A stretch of DNA of 64,000 nt from Opisthocomus hoazin. Lineage: Eukaryota; Chordata; Aves; Opisthocomiformes; Opisthocomidae. The stretch is from NCBI RefSeq assembly GCF_030867145.1, contig NC_134431.1:9749089-9813088 (forward strand), read 5' to 3'. This document shows, in pieces, positions 40,610 through 54,000 of the stretch (positions within the stretch are counted from its first letter, which is position 1; every line of letters begins with the position of its first letter). A model generated the notes under the pieces. It was not told where the DNA came from. It ran no database searches and saw only the letters and a program-made list of their open reading frames with translations. The position numbers and the translations under genes are program-made.

Positions 40610-42041
40610 TGCCACAAATAAAACCCCCAAACCTTTATTTTCTAGACTATACATCACTGCAAAGCACTTCTGGATCTCCTAACTATGAACTGCTTTAAAC
40701 GAGGCTGTGGAGCAACAGAGGAATGATAAGTTTCCTACGCCCCCTCCTACGACACCTGCTACAACTGAAATTCGTTGGGGAGGGGTGGTCATAGTAAGGC
40801 ACTCACTCCAAGAGAACGTTATTTCTGTCCTGAGACTGCTGACAGGTTTCAATTAGTTCCAGCCAGTAATCTGGAAAAAATTACTGCGCTTAGGATAATA
40901 CTGACAGAATGGAGAACAATTTTTCAAAGGAGAAAAAATAAAGTACATTATATACATGATTACTTTTCTCTTTTAACTTAAAAGCATCCCTAATACATCT
41001 TAATAACTGTATTAAAGACTACTTAAATATTGAAAGATTTTAAATAATGTAGATTTTTTTCAGTAAACTGGGAGTAGCTGTGTAATTGCCAGCATATTGG
41101 TCCCATTTTAAACAATATAATTTTTATTTAAATCTTGTATATATAATAACATGATCGAAAACACATATTCCACTCCACATAAATAAGTATAATTCTTCTG
41201 ACCTGTTGTAAAAACTACATCTGTTCAAATAATCAGATTATAAGACTGTATTTTTCCTGTGTAAAGTTTCCTTTAAAATCCTTCACTCCCAATCTCTCCT
41301 CTTAAATAGTACTGTATTTCCAGAGTACATAACAGGGCATTAGTAAAAAGAGTTAATCAAAAACCTGAAAGCCACAGTAAGTAAAATGAAGCAATGTTAA
41401 GAAGTATTATGGAATGTATACTCTGCAGCATAGAGAGACTGGTTCTCATTGGGCTGAACTGGAAAATTACTCCAGAAGAAATTCTTTATGTTCATATCCG
41501 AATAAGCCATAGATTGTGCTATTCGTTGTTTAAAAGTGCAGGTCAGTTCATGAAAAAGTGGTGTTTATGAAGCTACTGCTCAAGGATGCTGACCAAAATT
41601 ATGCCGGCAAGTCAGTGGATGCCAGATGCAGTACAAGGAGAGAGACAGGCGTCATTCCGGATTTTCTTAACCTATCCGTATCTCGAAGTCCACGACTTTT
41701 AGGTGGCTGCACAAACAAGTCATCAGTAAAACTGCGCTTTCTTGCAACATACTTGTCACTTTTCCAGGCACCTGGCAAATGCCAGGAACATCCATCTTCA
41801 CTCTGTGGTGTTTGTTTCAAGAATTTCTTCACAAAGTCAAAGAAATACAAGAATCCCTGCACATGCTGCAGGAGTTCCAAGGCAGATTCTTGGTGCCTGG
41901 GTCCAGCAGGTTCATCTCCCGCTAAACCAGAGCAGTATCTCTTCCTTTTGATTCAGCACCATCGCGTCAGTTAGCGTGGGTCCTCAAACAGGGCTGGCTC
42001 ACAGCTTTAACAATGCTGCAGTGTTGGTGCCTCTCTCACCT
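40610..42041 (-). other. PREX1: PREX1 3' untranslated region (inferred)
   Basis: The span runs from the base after the stop codon to just beyond the best poly(A) signal. Its end is inferred. It contains a sense-strand frame of 117 codons (41599-41952) that has no ATG near its beginning and begins close to an acceptor-like TTTAG. I treat that frame as untranslated. Confidence 0.5.
40634..40639 (-). terminator. PREX1: Likely PREX1 polyadenylation signal
   Basis: On the minus strand this reads AATAAA. It is followed by a G/U-rich run (GGTTTGGGGGTTTTATTTGT, then more T-rich sequence), the usual downstream element of a vertebrate poly(A) site. It lies about 1.4 kb after the PREX1 stop. Other AATAAA copies on this strand at 41123-41128 and 40091-40096 lack an equally clear downstream element. 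Confidence 0.6.
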
Positions 42042-42084
42042 TTACAAATCCCCATCTGTAGGTGGCTGGCACAACCTATAGAGT
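42042..42084 (-). CDS. PREX1: PREX1 terminal coding exon and stop
   Basis: Completes Arg761 and encodes [13 protein letters not shown], then TAA (42042-42044). Human P-Rex1 ends [13 protein letters not shown]. The acceptor is TGCCTTAAAG. The exon is only 43 coding nt and is separated from exon 18 by a 2.2-kb intron, so it is easy to miss in gene prediction. Confidence 0.95.
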
Positions 42085-45000
42085 CTTTAAGGCAGATGAA
42101 GAGTGTGGTATTAAACAGCATAAGGATGGCAACGTAAAGTTACTGGCATAGTATATGAGAGTCAACTTCTCCTTTATCGTTCTGCAAGCTTTAGAGGTAA
42201 TCCAATATCAAGAATACAGCTACTTTTAATGTTAATAATTGAAAATTTGCAAGTGCCACTAGTGATTTATTAACTAAAGAATTTATAATGATTGTTTAAA
42301 TACTATTTGAGACTTTCCATCACTCCCTTTTAACTTTGGCCCAGTTTGGGTCTTCAACAGTCCCTTCTCTCTTTTTCCATTACTTTTGTTTTAAACCGAG
42401 TCCAGCATTCTTCCTGAACAAAAGAGCTCACCCCTCATACAGACTGGGATACCAAACAGTTAAAAGAACATATTTGCTTGTTGACATGGTTGAATAGTAA
42501 TCATGTTTTCAGAAACATTTTTTGAATCACCATATTAGAAAATTGAGACCAGTGGTTAAACCTAAGCACATCTTAACTGTCAATTCATATATGACTGGTA
42601 GCTTTTTCTTGGCTCTTTCTATTATACACTTGAATTAACTCAAGAGTTTTATAACTTCTCTTTCAAGGCTGCTACTACAGAGTTTGACAAACCTCAGTGC
42701 TAGGAAATATAATTCTGAGAGTTAACATTAGTTCACCAGATCTCCTTTTAATTTTGCTCACTTTTATTTCACATTATGATGATGGAACCCAGTAGAAACA
42801 CACGTATCTGAGCTTTATTGCCCTGAAATAATCCACGTAAATAGTACTGGAATTTGTCATTGTGATTTAGAGCGTACATGAAAGAAGAGAAAAGCCTCAT
42901 CTTATGATTTGTTTGTAAAACTGTTTGTTTGTGAACATAGCATGCTGTTATGGTCATAAAAATGTAACCAAAGTAATGTACGGCCATTAACAAGGCAAAA
43001 TAGCCATGCTGCTAAAACGCTGATGTATCACACTGGGGACATGGTACAGGAGCCAACACAGACTATTATTTTGTTCCTTTTTGAAACAGCAATTACAATC
43101 CAACAGAAGGATAAGGTTCTAAATGCGAAATAGTGTTCTTTTTAAGGTTTCTGAGAAAATAAACCAAGGCCAGGCTGTTACAGTACACACCATCACCGTC
43201 TCTAAATTTAAATGATTTCCTATAAACATTTTGAGGAGCATATGGGGAGGGTGGGGAGGGAGAGGCAGGGCTCATTTAGACTAACTCAGAAGTGTTAATG
43301 GGTGAATAAGGTATCAGTGTTTTAAGGAAGTCTTCTTGACACTGAACTAGTATGTTCCCTGGACGACTCCAGCACTAACCACCACACTCTCTCGGTCTGA
43401 AGGGATGGCACAGACTTTATGGGATCTTTTCTGATGCTGATTCCTGCATGCCAGAGCTGGTTTGCCTTCATGTGACCAATGCCATTAACAACAGCAGAAT
43501 CAGAAGTTTCTCTGATATTTGTACAGACTGATTCTGTATATATTGTCATCTAAATTGTGATGATTTGTTCCTACTGTTGTGGGAAAATGCTACATTACAG
43601 TTTATTAAAGAATATTCTCTTCTCTCTGATATACGAAATTAGAGGACACTGACCAGAAAGAGAAACTTTTCTTAAAAATAAAGGTATTCTTATCCCGCAG
43701 AGCGAGACGATGAATGTCTCTAGCTCCCATTGGGTTCAGTAGCATTTGCAAATGTACAGTGCTTTTCAAAGTGGTCTTCTAGACAAAACCGTACATAACC
43801 CTGGGCAACTGATCTCCCTTACAGCTGCATTGCTGTGTGGTTACTCTGACTTCAAGTGCTTGCTCTTAAACCCGCTCTGCCATAACTAAATAGTCAGGCT
43901 CTTCTAAGCACACAATAGTATTAGCCTATGAATTATCTCTGTATCTCTGCAGTCAGATTTGCCATTCAGGAATTTTTCTTTCCAAGCATTCCACAGATGG
44001 CTGTCAATCCCTAGCTTTGCCAACTCATAGCAACAGTCCAAAAAGACCCTTCCCTCTGATCAGTTATGTTTTGTTCAGAAAATGCAGAAACCTTTGAAGT
44101 TAATGATCTACAAATTGTAAGCAGCAAAGCTGATTAATCTACAGTGCACTTAGTTGAGTACAGTGAGAAAGAAGAACAGGAATTTTTTCTTTTTTCCACT
44201 ATTGCTGCTAAGGAGATCTCTGGTTATAACAGGAACTCCCTAACTGTTACAGAAACATAAAACCAGCACTCAGATAAAATGCATAATACAAAACAACCTA
44301 CCGGGGTGCACACTGTGGCATTTGGTCCATCACTTTCAGATTCTTGGCAGAGATTTCAACCCTTGGTCCCTAAGGAAACAGAGAATTTATGGCACTGACA
44401 GTATCGATAAAGCATCTGATCCTTAGGGGAAAATATTATAATGGGAGTATGGTTTCTATTTAAGAATCCATTAACTACTTTGAGAAGATTTGGAATCCAT
44501 TGGGTGGATACATTAGTCATCTGTGTTTACTTAAAAGATGGAATTAGTCCCAAAGCACTTTACAAGCACTGCTTTCTAGCACGAGGGAATTTCTACTCTT
44601 TAACACTGTGACTGAGATGTGGTTTTCTTTATATACAGAAATTGTCTTAAATATACTGGATAGTCTCTACTTTGTAACCATCAAGGCACACACTTTAAAT
44701 AATGTACACTGAGGCATTTATTTTAATTGCGGTAATGGCTGTACAAGCAAATGTTAATTTGTTCCTGTCAAATATGTTTGTAGCTGTTCAGACATTAATA
44801 GAAGTTTGCCTATATGGGTTTGTAATGCCTAAAATACAGTGCCACATTGAAATAAACTAGTGTTCGTACAACAATGTTACTGGAATAACAACAGTGGCAT
44901 GTAGCAGACACACATCCAAATACTTACTTGCTTTCGCATGATGTCTGTAGCTTGCATGATACACTTGGGCAAAAGTCCATGACTTCGAGCCAGTATGGCT

Positions 45001-48000
45001 GCTTGCTCCAGGGACACACTCAGTGTGCTTCTGAGCATGGGAACGAGAGATATCAAATCAGAACTCATATTTTAATATGTATAAATAGGTATGTACAGGA
45101 CGCTTACCTGTTAAGTATGACTTCTGTTAGCTAGTGTTCTTATATTTACTTTTTTCGTTTTTATTACTTACAAAACTATACAATGACCTCAGTCCTGCAT
45201 TTCCAGTCTTGTTACACCTAGATACTGCAATAGTTTGAGACTCCAGCATCATCGCTACAAGGCTACGTTTCACTGCTCTCCTGCATTGATTCATGGAAAG
45301 TTATTCACAAATGAATCTTTTCTTTACTCACTGGTTCTGAGACACTGGAAGAACAGTGGTGTGTTTAGAATCAATGCTTGCACACACCAAGATTCTAAAG
45401 CTATTTTTGAGCCATTTCCTACGTTTTCAGTGGACTGCAATTTAGATGCAATGAGATCACTCAGTTGCATTGGTTGATGCACTGAAACATAAAAAAGTTC
45501 GCGTGTTAATACTAACTATTAACATAAGTATTAAAAGTCACAACCTACCCTAAAATAAAGATGGCAGTACATTTATGTCCTTATTATATTTCCTTACGAT
45601 CTACCTTTCTATTTCTTTGAACCACATATATTGCTCATATCTCTAGAAAGGACAAGAGTTCTCCCCACACCGGTAACACATAGGTTTCCTAAATCTCACC
45701 TCTGCATCCCAGTGCCGCACATCGTAATCTGACAGGCTCCAAGTCGGTAACAGAGCTCAGAGGATATAGGTAGCAGGCCAGCTCCTGATGTGTTACTGCT
45801 AGAATATCCTGCCTGGCTTGGTTTTGTATTAATGAAAGACTTCATCAGCCTGCAAAGCTCATCCATTGCATTAATGGGGCGAATAAGCTAAACAAAGCAA
45901 TAAAAGAAAGCATCAGTGGCATACTTACACTTCCAGTTATAAAGACATTTACAATTGTTTATCCTATGTCTAAGCCCAATAATCTACACAAGAGTAACTG
46001 CCACACAGTAACAACTAATTAGAATATATATGAACTTTGGAAGTGGAAAAATACAAACTATTACTTAGGCTTGGGGCAATTTTTTGCAATTATCACAAAT
46101 CAGATAGATTGTTTACAATGTATATTACAATTGCAAAGATAGTCTCTGATTTTGTCTTCCCTGCAGTAGTATTTAATGCCTTACATGCACATATTCACTT
46201 ATGTCACCTGCCCCCATTAGACACTGCCTTTACATGAGATGCTGGGAAGTACTATTTTCTTGTTGTTTTCTTCTGTTTCTGTGAACAAAGCATAACTTGC
46301 AAACTGAACGTTTGTTCATTTTCGTGCATCTGTGGGAGAGGAAAATTCATTAATTCTGTCTAACATCAGACACCGTATTTAGCAGGGGCAGTCAGGGTGA
46401 TTCGGAGTCTTCTTAGTGCCTAAGTTAAGGGGTTTGGGTCTACCCCAATTCTGCACATTTTCTTCTAAACAAAAGAATGGTAGCCAAGCTTCAGAGAAAT
46501 TCAGATCACTTCTTTACGGTAGGGACCAGTTTTAAAACGATGTTTGGGTTTGTACAGGTCTGCCATGTGGGTACTGCGTGACTGGGATTTTAGAGATGAA
46601 GACGTAATATGAGAGACTTTATTGTAGAAGTAATGACAGTAACAATACCTGGTCAATCTTCACTGCAGTAGTATTGGAATCAGTGGGCAAGTTTGATCTC
46701 TCTAGGTAAAATGTCCTGCAAAAAGGCCAGCAAGGACTACTTTAGTTGGTGTGTCTCATTTCAAGCACATATGCCTATACTATCTCGTATAAAACATCTG
46801 AGAAGGCTATTGCTAAAAATCTTGTACTTCAAGATCTGCTTTCTTACTGAACCATTTTGACTGCAGTAATTTACAGAGTCTGTACCCTTTTTTACAGATT
46901 TACAGAGTCTGTGCCCTTTTTTATGTAATTTTAGCTCTGCACAAAATTCTGAAGTCAAATTAGATGGGAATTTCATCCTGTACAGTGCACTACTTCAGAA
47001 CGAGCTTAACTGTGGGAAGAAAATTAACAAGTTTCCCACACAATAAGGATCTCTTCTGTCTGAACATGAGGAAGAACTTCTTCCCTCTGAGGGAGACGGA
47101 GCACTGGAACAGGCTGCCCAGGGAGGCTGTGGAGTCTCCCTCTCTGGAGATATTCAAGACCCGCCTGGACAAGGTCCTGTGCAGCCTGCTGTAGGTGACC
47201 CTGCTTCAGCAGGGGGGTTGGATTGGGTGACCCACAGAGGTCCCTTCCAACCCCGAACATTCTGTGATTCTGTCATCTCAAAAAGTCATTATTTGTACCA
47301 GAAACCACCAGGAACAGAATCTCTTTTTCATTAAATTTTGAAGTCCTTAGCAAGGAGCACTCTTTTCAATGTCTTTCAAGGCAAAGGAGAAGCATGAAAT
47401 ACCTGAGTTTACGGTAGTATTGCTGCACCTTTTCACGTGAAATACCATTGATTTGCTGTGGAAATTCTTCTAGAGATGAGCCAGCTGGTTGTGATTGCCC
47501 CTCCACACTCTCCAGAGCTGAAGAAGAAAACATTTTACTAAACCTGTGTTATTTGTTTTCTTTTTATTCATTTATTTATTTATCTCTGTATCATCTCACT
47601 GCCCAGCAAATGACTGTTGCATCATGTCAAGGCTGATTCTGTTACTGCATAAATTTAATGCATCTCCCAGTATGGGAATATGGTGATTGTATCATAAAGG
47701 TGAGCTTCGCAGAAAGCAGTTCTGTCTAACAGCAACTACTCGCCACTAACATCCCCTTGAAGGAAATTTCCCATCTTATATTTTGGTGTGAATATTTGCT
47801 TATCAAGTCAGTTTCCAGCCCAGCTGACTCTGTCATGGTGTATGCTTTTAAAAACACTTCTCTCTAGCCTGGGAACATCTCCTGATACCACACTAGATCA
47901 GATTGTCCATCTAGTCCAATATAATGCCTCTATGGCCTTTACAGGAAGGCATTAAAAAGGCCCAAACAGGCATATCTTCTTCTCATGACTGTCTTATTCT

Positions 48001-51000
48001 AAAATCTAGCAACCCCCACGGTCCTCCTAGAATAGAAACATCTGCTTCTTAAATATGTCTGTAGTTCTCAGTTGCATTATGTAAGAACCTTATGGTCATT
48101 CTTTATTTTGCATCTTTCAAGATCATCAGTTAGCTTGTTTTTCTCAAGAAAGCTTTTTATAGACACCTTTTGTAAAAAGCACCGCGTGCAGTTTCAGACT
48201 TCCCCCATTCTGAAACCGAGAAGGCAGTTTGGAGAAGTAGTAGCTGTCAAGATAAAAGATAACCTTCAAGGCCTGACGACTTCCTTCGATGTGGTAGAAG
48301 ACATGAGTATCTGGAGAAATAAAGATAAAACACTTGCTGCTTTACCACAGCAGAAGAAACATGAAACCATTGCTATCTGAGTTTGTTAGGTTATCTAATG
48401 ACATTTCACATCTCCACCACTAGATGAACAAGGGATAGCCTGTATTGAGAGAATGCACGCACTGAAATGTTACACTTAAAAAGATACACACTTAGCATGA
48501 CCTAGCATGATGTTTGATGCCAATGCAATAAACACCGTTAATAATTAAAATCCCATCTTGTTTCGTGGCATCTCATAGTCAGTAAACATGGAGGGAGATC
48601 TGGTAGGGTGGGACACAGGACACAGAACAGCTGGGGAGGGACAGTCCTTCTACCTTTGGTCGTGTGGTGAATTACAAATGTCTGTCAGGAACTGCTCATC
48701 ATCTGTCACATCTCCCTGTGTGTGAAATCACACAGGTAAGGTACACTGGCACAGACCATAGTTACAAATCACAGAACATGCCACCAGCATCCCACGATGT
48801 CAATCCTGCTCTTCAACCTGTGTGTTTGCAGTGGAAGCTGAGGGAATGTGCTTTAGCGAAGCTGCTCAGTACTCTCCAGGTCTGACACAGTCTGTTAAAT
48901 TTATAATCATGGAGGATATTAACCCATAAAACAAACAAGAAAAAAAGAGCTTCAATGAAACAGAGCATGCTCACTTGCTACAAGACTTTCATCCAGCTGC
49001 TTGAAATAGAAGGCAACTTTGTCCAGTTCAGTCAGAGTGACCTGGATATCTTCCAGCATGGTACGCTCCTCCTTCTGCAGAGGAAAGAACCAGATATAAA
49101 TAGGTTATAATCTGCCAGCAAGAATCAATGGCAGGAGGGTATAGCTGTTATGGGCATGCTTTGATTCAGACCTAGAGCACAATGTGGAGCTTTCCACTAA
49201 CTCCATCCCAGCCAGGTAGTTACTAATGGCTCTTTAACTTGTGATACAATGTGAAGAAACAGTAGTTACATCCGCATATAGTTTGGATTATATTTTAAAA
49301 AGCCCACACTTCATCTACAATGTTTACAAAGTCCAAAAAAGGTCATTTCTCTACAGTGCCAACTTGTCTTTTTTATGCTCCTTTTTTCTTTATGTCTTTA
49401 CAGTTGCAGTAGCTTATCCACTGTAGCTGTGGCCTATCTGTTCCTTAGGTGCAGATGAACTATGCAAGATGAGCTCCCCTCCTCCTTAGACATGGTGCCT
49501 CAAATACCAGCACCACAGAACTGATAGAGAGACTGCAGTCTACCTATTCTGTGAAAGTGGCCAGTGTATGAACAAAAGCTTAGATTTTCATGTTGTCTGA
49601 ACTCTTGAAATACTCAGAACTTTGTTGCCTATTTGTTGAAATGTGTGTTTTCACCAGAAGATGGCAGACCACACACGTGTCCCCAACAACTGAGCAGTGA
49701 AACCTCCCGAAACGCAGCAGCATTACTCCGAATCCGAAGGCAGACAGATTCCTACAGTGTTGTAGTGTGACAGAGGGTCCACTATTTGTGAAGAGATGAA
49801 AATGGTGGGACATGGAATGCTGGCACATGGTTGTCAGCAGCAGTAATCTCCAGAGGCTGCTGCAGTGAGAGTCTAAACACGCTGCTAGGGTGAGGGGCTC
49901 TGGCTGTGCGGGGAGTGGCAGAGAAGCGTACAGACAAGTGTGAGCAGACGCAAGCGTGCCACAACTCTTCGTCTTACCACAGCGGGGGAGAGAAGAGACT
50001 GGTAGTTTAGTAAAACACCGGTGGCTGCTATCTGTTCCAGCCATTTTCTGCTGGCGTCTCTGCTGCTCTCTTCGTATTCCCCATTGTTGTTGTATCGATA
50101 GTTGAGAGCAGACAGTAACTGCTCTGAAAAGGTGCAAATAGCAGCCACAAGAGACTGACAGAAGATGGAATCACGCCTCAGCTGTAGCTCAGTATCTGCC
50201 AGAGAAGGGGAGAGAAGCATAAAGAAGTCATGAGTATATTTGTCTTTAATCTCACTGCCAAAGAAGCAATTTGCATGTGTGTGTGTGCACGACATTTGGC
50301 TTCTGCTGTAGCTTTGCGCAGACTTAACAGATAACCTCTTCTTGCTGCTTGACCTGCGCGTACAGATAAAGACAGGATAGCTGGAGCACATGCATGTTTG
50401 AAAATTTTCTAGTGCACTTGACTCTTGATTACTACCTCTGCCATCTGCACACTCATTCTTCTGACTGGGAAGAGCTATAACTCCTTAGTGCCAAATCTGG
50501 ACTGATTCCCTTCTTTTTGTGCTTACAGCAGCAAGAGAAGTCTTGAAAGAACTTCTCCGCCACTACTTCTCTCCTGGGCTATTAGAGATTCATCTTCCCC
50601 CATCCATCTGTATTTTGTGGGCTTCCCATATGCTTAATGCATTAACTGGGCCTGCCCATACGGTACCAATTGGTTTATGTTTCCTGGGAGAATTTCCCCT
50701 GTGTTAACTTTGCTTCCAGTCCGCCTGCCAGGCAGCCACATGCTGGTCAGATCAACCTCGTCACACTTAAGGGGATTGCAGGCCAAAGAGGCACATGAAT
50801 ACGCGAAGAGCTGCTTCCCAGGCACCCTGGGCTCCTCCAGCAGGCGCTGCAGTACAGCAGTCTCTCATTGTCAAGGCAGTGCTCCCCAGAGAAAGAAGCT
50901 GAAGACATCACCCGGAGGCTTTGAAGGTCTGGATTATTTTTATAAAGCACTGAACACAACAGACCGACTAATATACTCCAGGCCCTAGGCCATACTCTCA

Positions 51001-54000
51001 ACTTTCGCGCAACCACTCCTTCCAGTAGCACACCTCTGTACTGATGGAAGTAAGGCAGAGAGCACAGGAGTGCCATCAAGGCAAGGGAAACCCTGGTGCC
51101 ATAAAGCAGCCATAGCCAGTTCAGTGCCACCTACTCCTCCGTTCTTTCCAGAGGATATTCATGGAAATGCTGCAGGAGATGGGACCCAGGCAGAGACTTA
51201 GGGAGTAATTATATCCGCTGTCAGTAAAAATAGCCTTTATGGACACTAGACTGATGCCACAGGCTGGTTTGGACAGACTCATGGACCAGCCCTGGCAGGA
51301 GCTGAGAGGTGACTTAGAGCCATACACACCTCTCACCTTTCTTCTACGAAGACTTGCGAATCAAGTCTGGCACAGTGAAATAATCTCAGCCTATTCCAGT
51401 TATTTATTATCTCATTTTCAAACAAAGTAAACCAAGTAGGTGCTTCAATTACAAAAAGACTGCACATTCACTCCTGGGAAAGGCCTGTCAATGTTTTGTG
51501 CAGGGCAGCAGATTAATGATGTCCAGAGTGCATTTAGGTGCTGCCTGCACATTTAGGTTCTTAGTCTGCTCCTGGCTATAACTTCAGTATACACAATCCC
51601 AACTCCTAACAGGCCTGCTCTGTTTGGAAAGATGACAGAGTCCGTGGTCTCACAGAAAGTTGTGCAATAGGTCTCATTTTTGCTGCATGTTCTCACCACA
51701 GCAGGAAACAGTAAAGGCCATCTGGGAAGGAGGATTGTACAAAGGAAAAAATGAAGATAGTAAAAAGAAAAACAGTGCTTGTGAAACATCAGTGTCCGGC
51801 AAGGTAACGCAAGCAGCCTACAATGAATTGAAATAATGTAAATGGGATAACAGACGTCAGATGCATAGAAAGGTTGCCCCAGATGCAGAGCGTAAGAGAT
51901 GTTAGTATAAAATACCAGGGAAAAACCTAAATGCTAAGGAAAACCATAACATTCTGATGTATGCACATGCATGCCCATAAAACTGTAAGCATTAGGGACT
52001 TCTGTATATATGATGTTGTTTTGCAACAAACCAAAACCTCTTACCTGTGCATTTTAACAAGGCCAAAAGCAGCTGATTCTTCCCATCTAAAACAGTGAAG
52101 AACAGGAATGCTCTAGTCAGCATGATACCAAGGCAGGTTTGATTGCATTGGGTTACAGTCTCCTCACCCCACACCCCTGGCCCCTGCGTGGCCATTTCTA
52201 TTTACTCTAGCAGTCCTTACTCGCACAGACTTGTTAATGACTGAAAAAGAAACCACGTGTAAATCAAAGAATTTTACAGGCAAAATGCTTTGTTAACAAC
52301 CATGAATTATTTGAAACCAATTGCACATGTAGATGAATCCCTGAGGAGGTGTTTTGACTGTAAATATCAGATTCATCTCCTGTTCCAGTTCAACCAGACT
52401 GCAATGGTTTAGGATGTTGTAGTATCTGATTAGCATTCATTTTATTTTGGAATATACCACGCATCTCTCTCTTCATTTTCTAAAAGGGTTTAAAAAAGCA
52501 CAGGGAAGTAGATCAGTCTGACATCATTCTGTCTGAATGGGCTGAGGAAATAAAGTACGGTAGAGACAGCTTTGGCATTGCTGCACGGGTGAGATTTTAC
52601 CACACGGCACCGGGACTCTGCAAACAATAACCTATTTTACCTGTTCTTCTGTAGAGCCCAATGCAGCCTTATTACAAATTGAGATAAAATGATAACATGA
52701 ACTGCTAGACTTGATTAGACCACGATCTTTTCTCCCTGAATGTGGTAGCAAATTTTTCCTTATTTACAGACCTTCCACATGTTTTTGTATGATTTCAACA
52801 AGGTTCTTGATCCGCAATGGAAGGTTCCATGGATCTTCTTGAATGCTGGCTTGAATATTATTCCGGCACCTAACTGTGGTTTCTTCCTTCTGTTTAAATT
52901 CTAGAAAAAATGGATTTGTTACCATTAAGGAAATGCTACATAGCTGAGAGTGGCTTATGACTTCTGATGTGTATATAGATGAAAGCAGAGATACAGTATC
53001 AATGGCAACAACTGTGAATGAAAAAGGTTCTTAAATGGATCTAATAAGGAAGGAAAAAAAGACTATTCCTACAATCTCCTGATCAGCAGTCTGCTACCAT
53101 TGTTTTCAGGATTGTGGACTAAAAGTCATGTACATGGGTGACGCACACGGTGAAGGGAGCTGTGCACTACTCACAAAGCACAGAATTCCCTTCCGCTTTC
53201 TCTGTCTTTAATAATGTGCAGGCAGCTACCCCGGGTAGATCTAGAGTCTCTGGCTGTGCAGAATTAGATCAACTTTTTGGCTGCAACTGTCACATCCCAT
53301 AATACTGATGAGAAGTTACAAAATATTCTGCTTTCTTTCACCTGATGGAAGCTAATTGTTTAATTATGGAGTAGATTTATTCTCCATGACCTAACTATGT
53401 AGCTAAGCCAAATATTTGCATTGTTGGTGATAAAATGCATAAGCAGATAGAGAAACACAGAAAAACTGCGCCGAATAACAGCTTACGAACAGAAATGGGA
53501 TGGCACTCAAATTCACATCCATCACTGAAAGGTGGCTATGGTAACTACTGATCAGACACCGGTTCAGATTCCAGCTGAATGTAAGCAGGGCTTGTCTGGC
53601 CCTTAGTGCGATGAATGTGGGATCATCAGTTCACTTAACTAACAGACTCTCTCAGTGTAGTTAATCTAATTTTAATAAATGAGACTCTGTCTTAGCAAAA
53701 TAAAATAAAGAAGTGAACACAGGGTGTCTATTATTTCTTCATTCAAACAGCACAAGGAAAGATTATCAGATATTCTAAATAAACGTGAATGTAGAGATGA
53801 GTTCATGTAACAGGACTTCACAGGAGTTATTTCTGGAGTAAGGGAAAAAAAAAAGGCAGAAAAAGCTCTAGAGTTTTGCCACTGTAACACGAAATAGAGC
53901 TTGTCAAAGGCTGGAGCGTGACTACAGCACCTGAAGTATAGTAGCAATAGTAGGAAACATTTCAGATTTCAAGTGGGAAAGGAAATGCAGCAAATGTTCA

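Noticed and set aside
49580..50391. Long minus-strand frames of 185 and 168 codons around exon 11
   Set aside because: The 168-codon frame is exon 11 read through its splice sites and the 185-codon frame is another frame over it. The real exon is 49978-50195.
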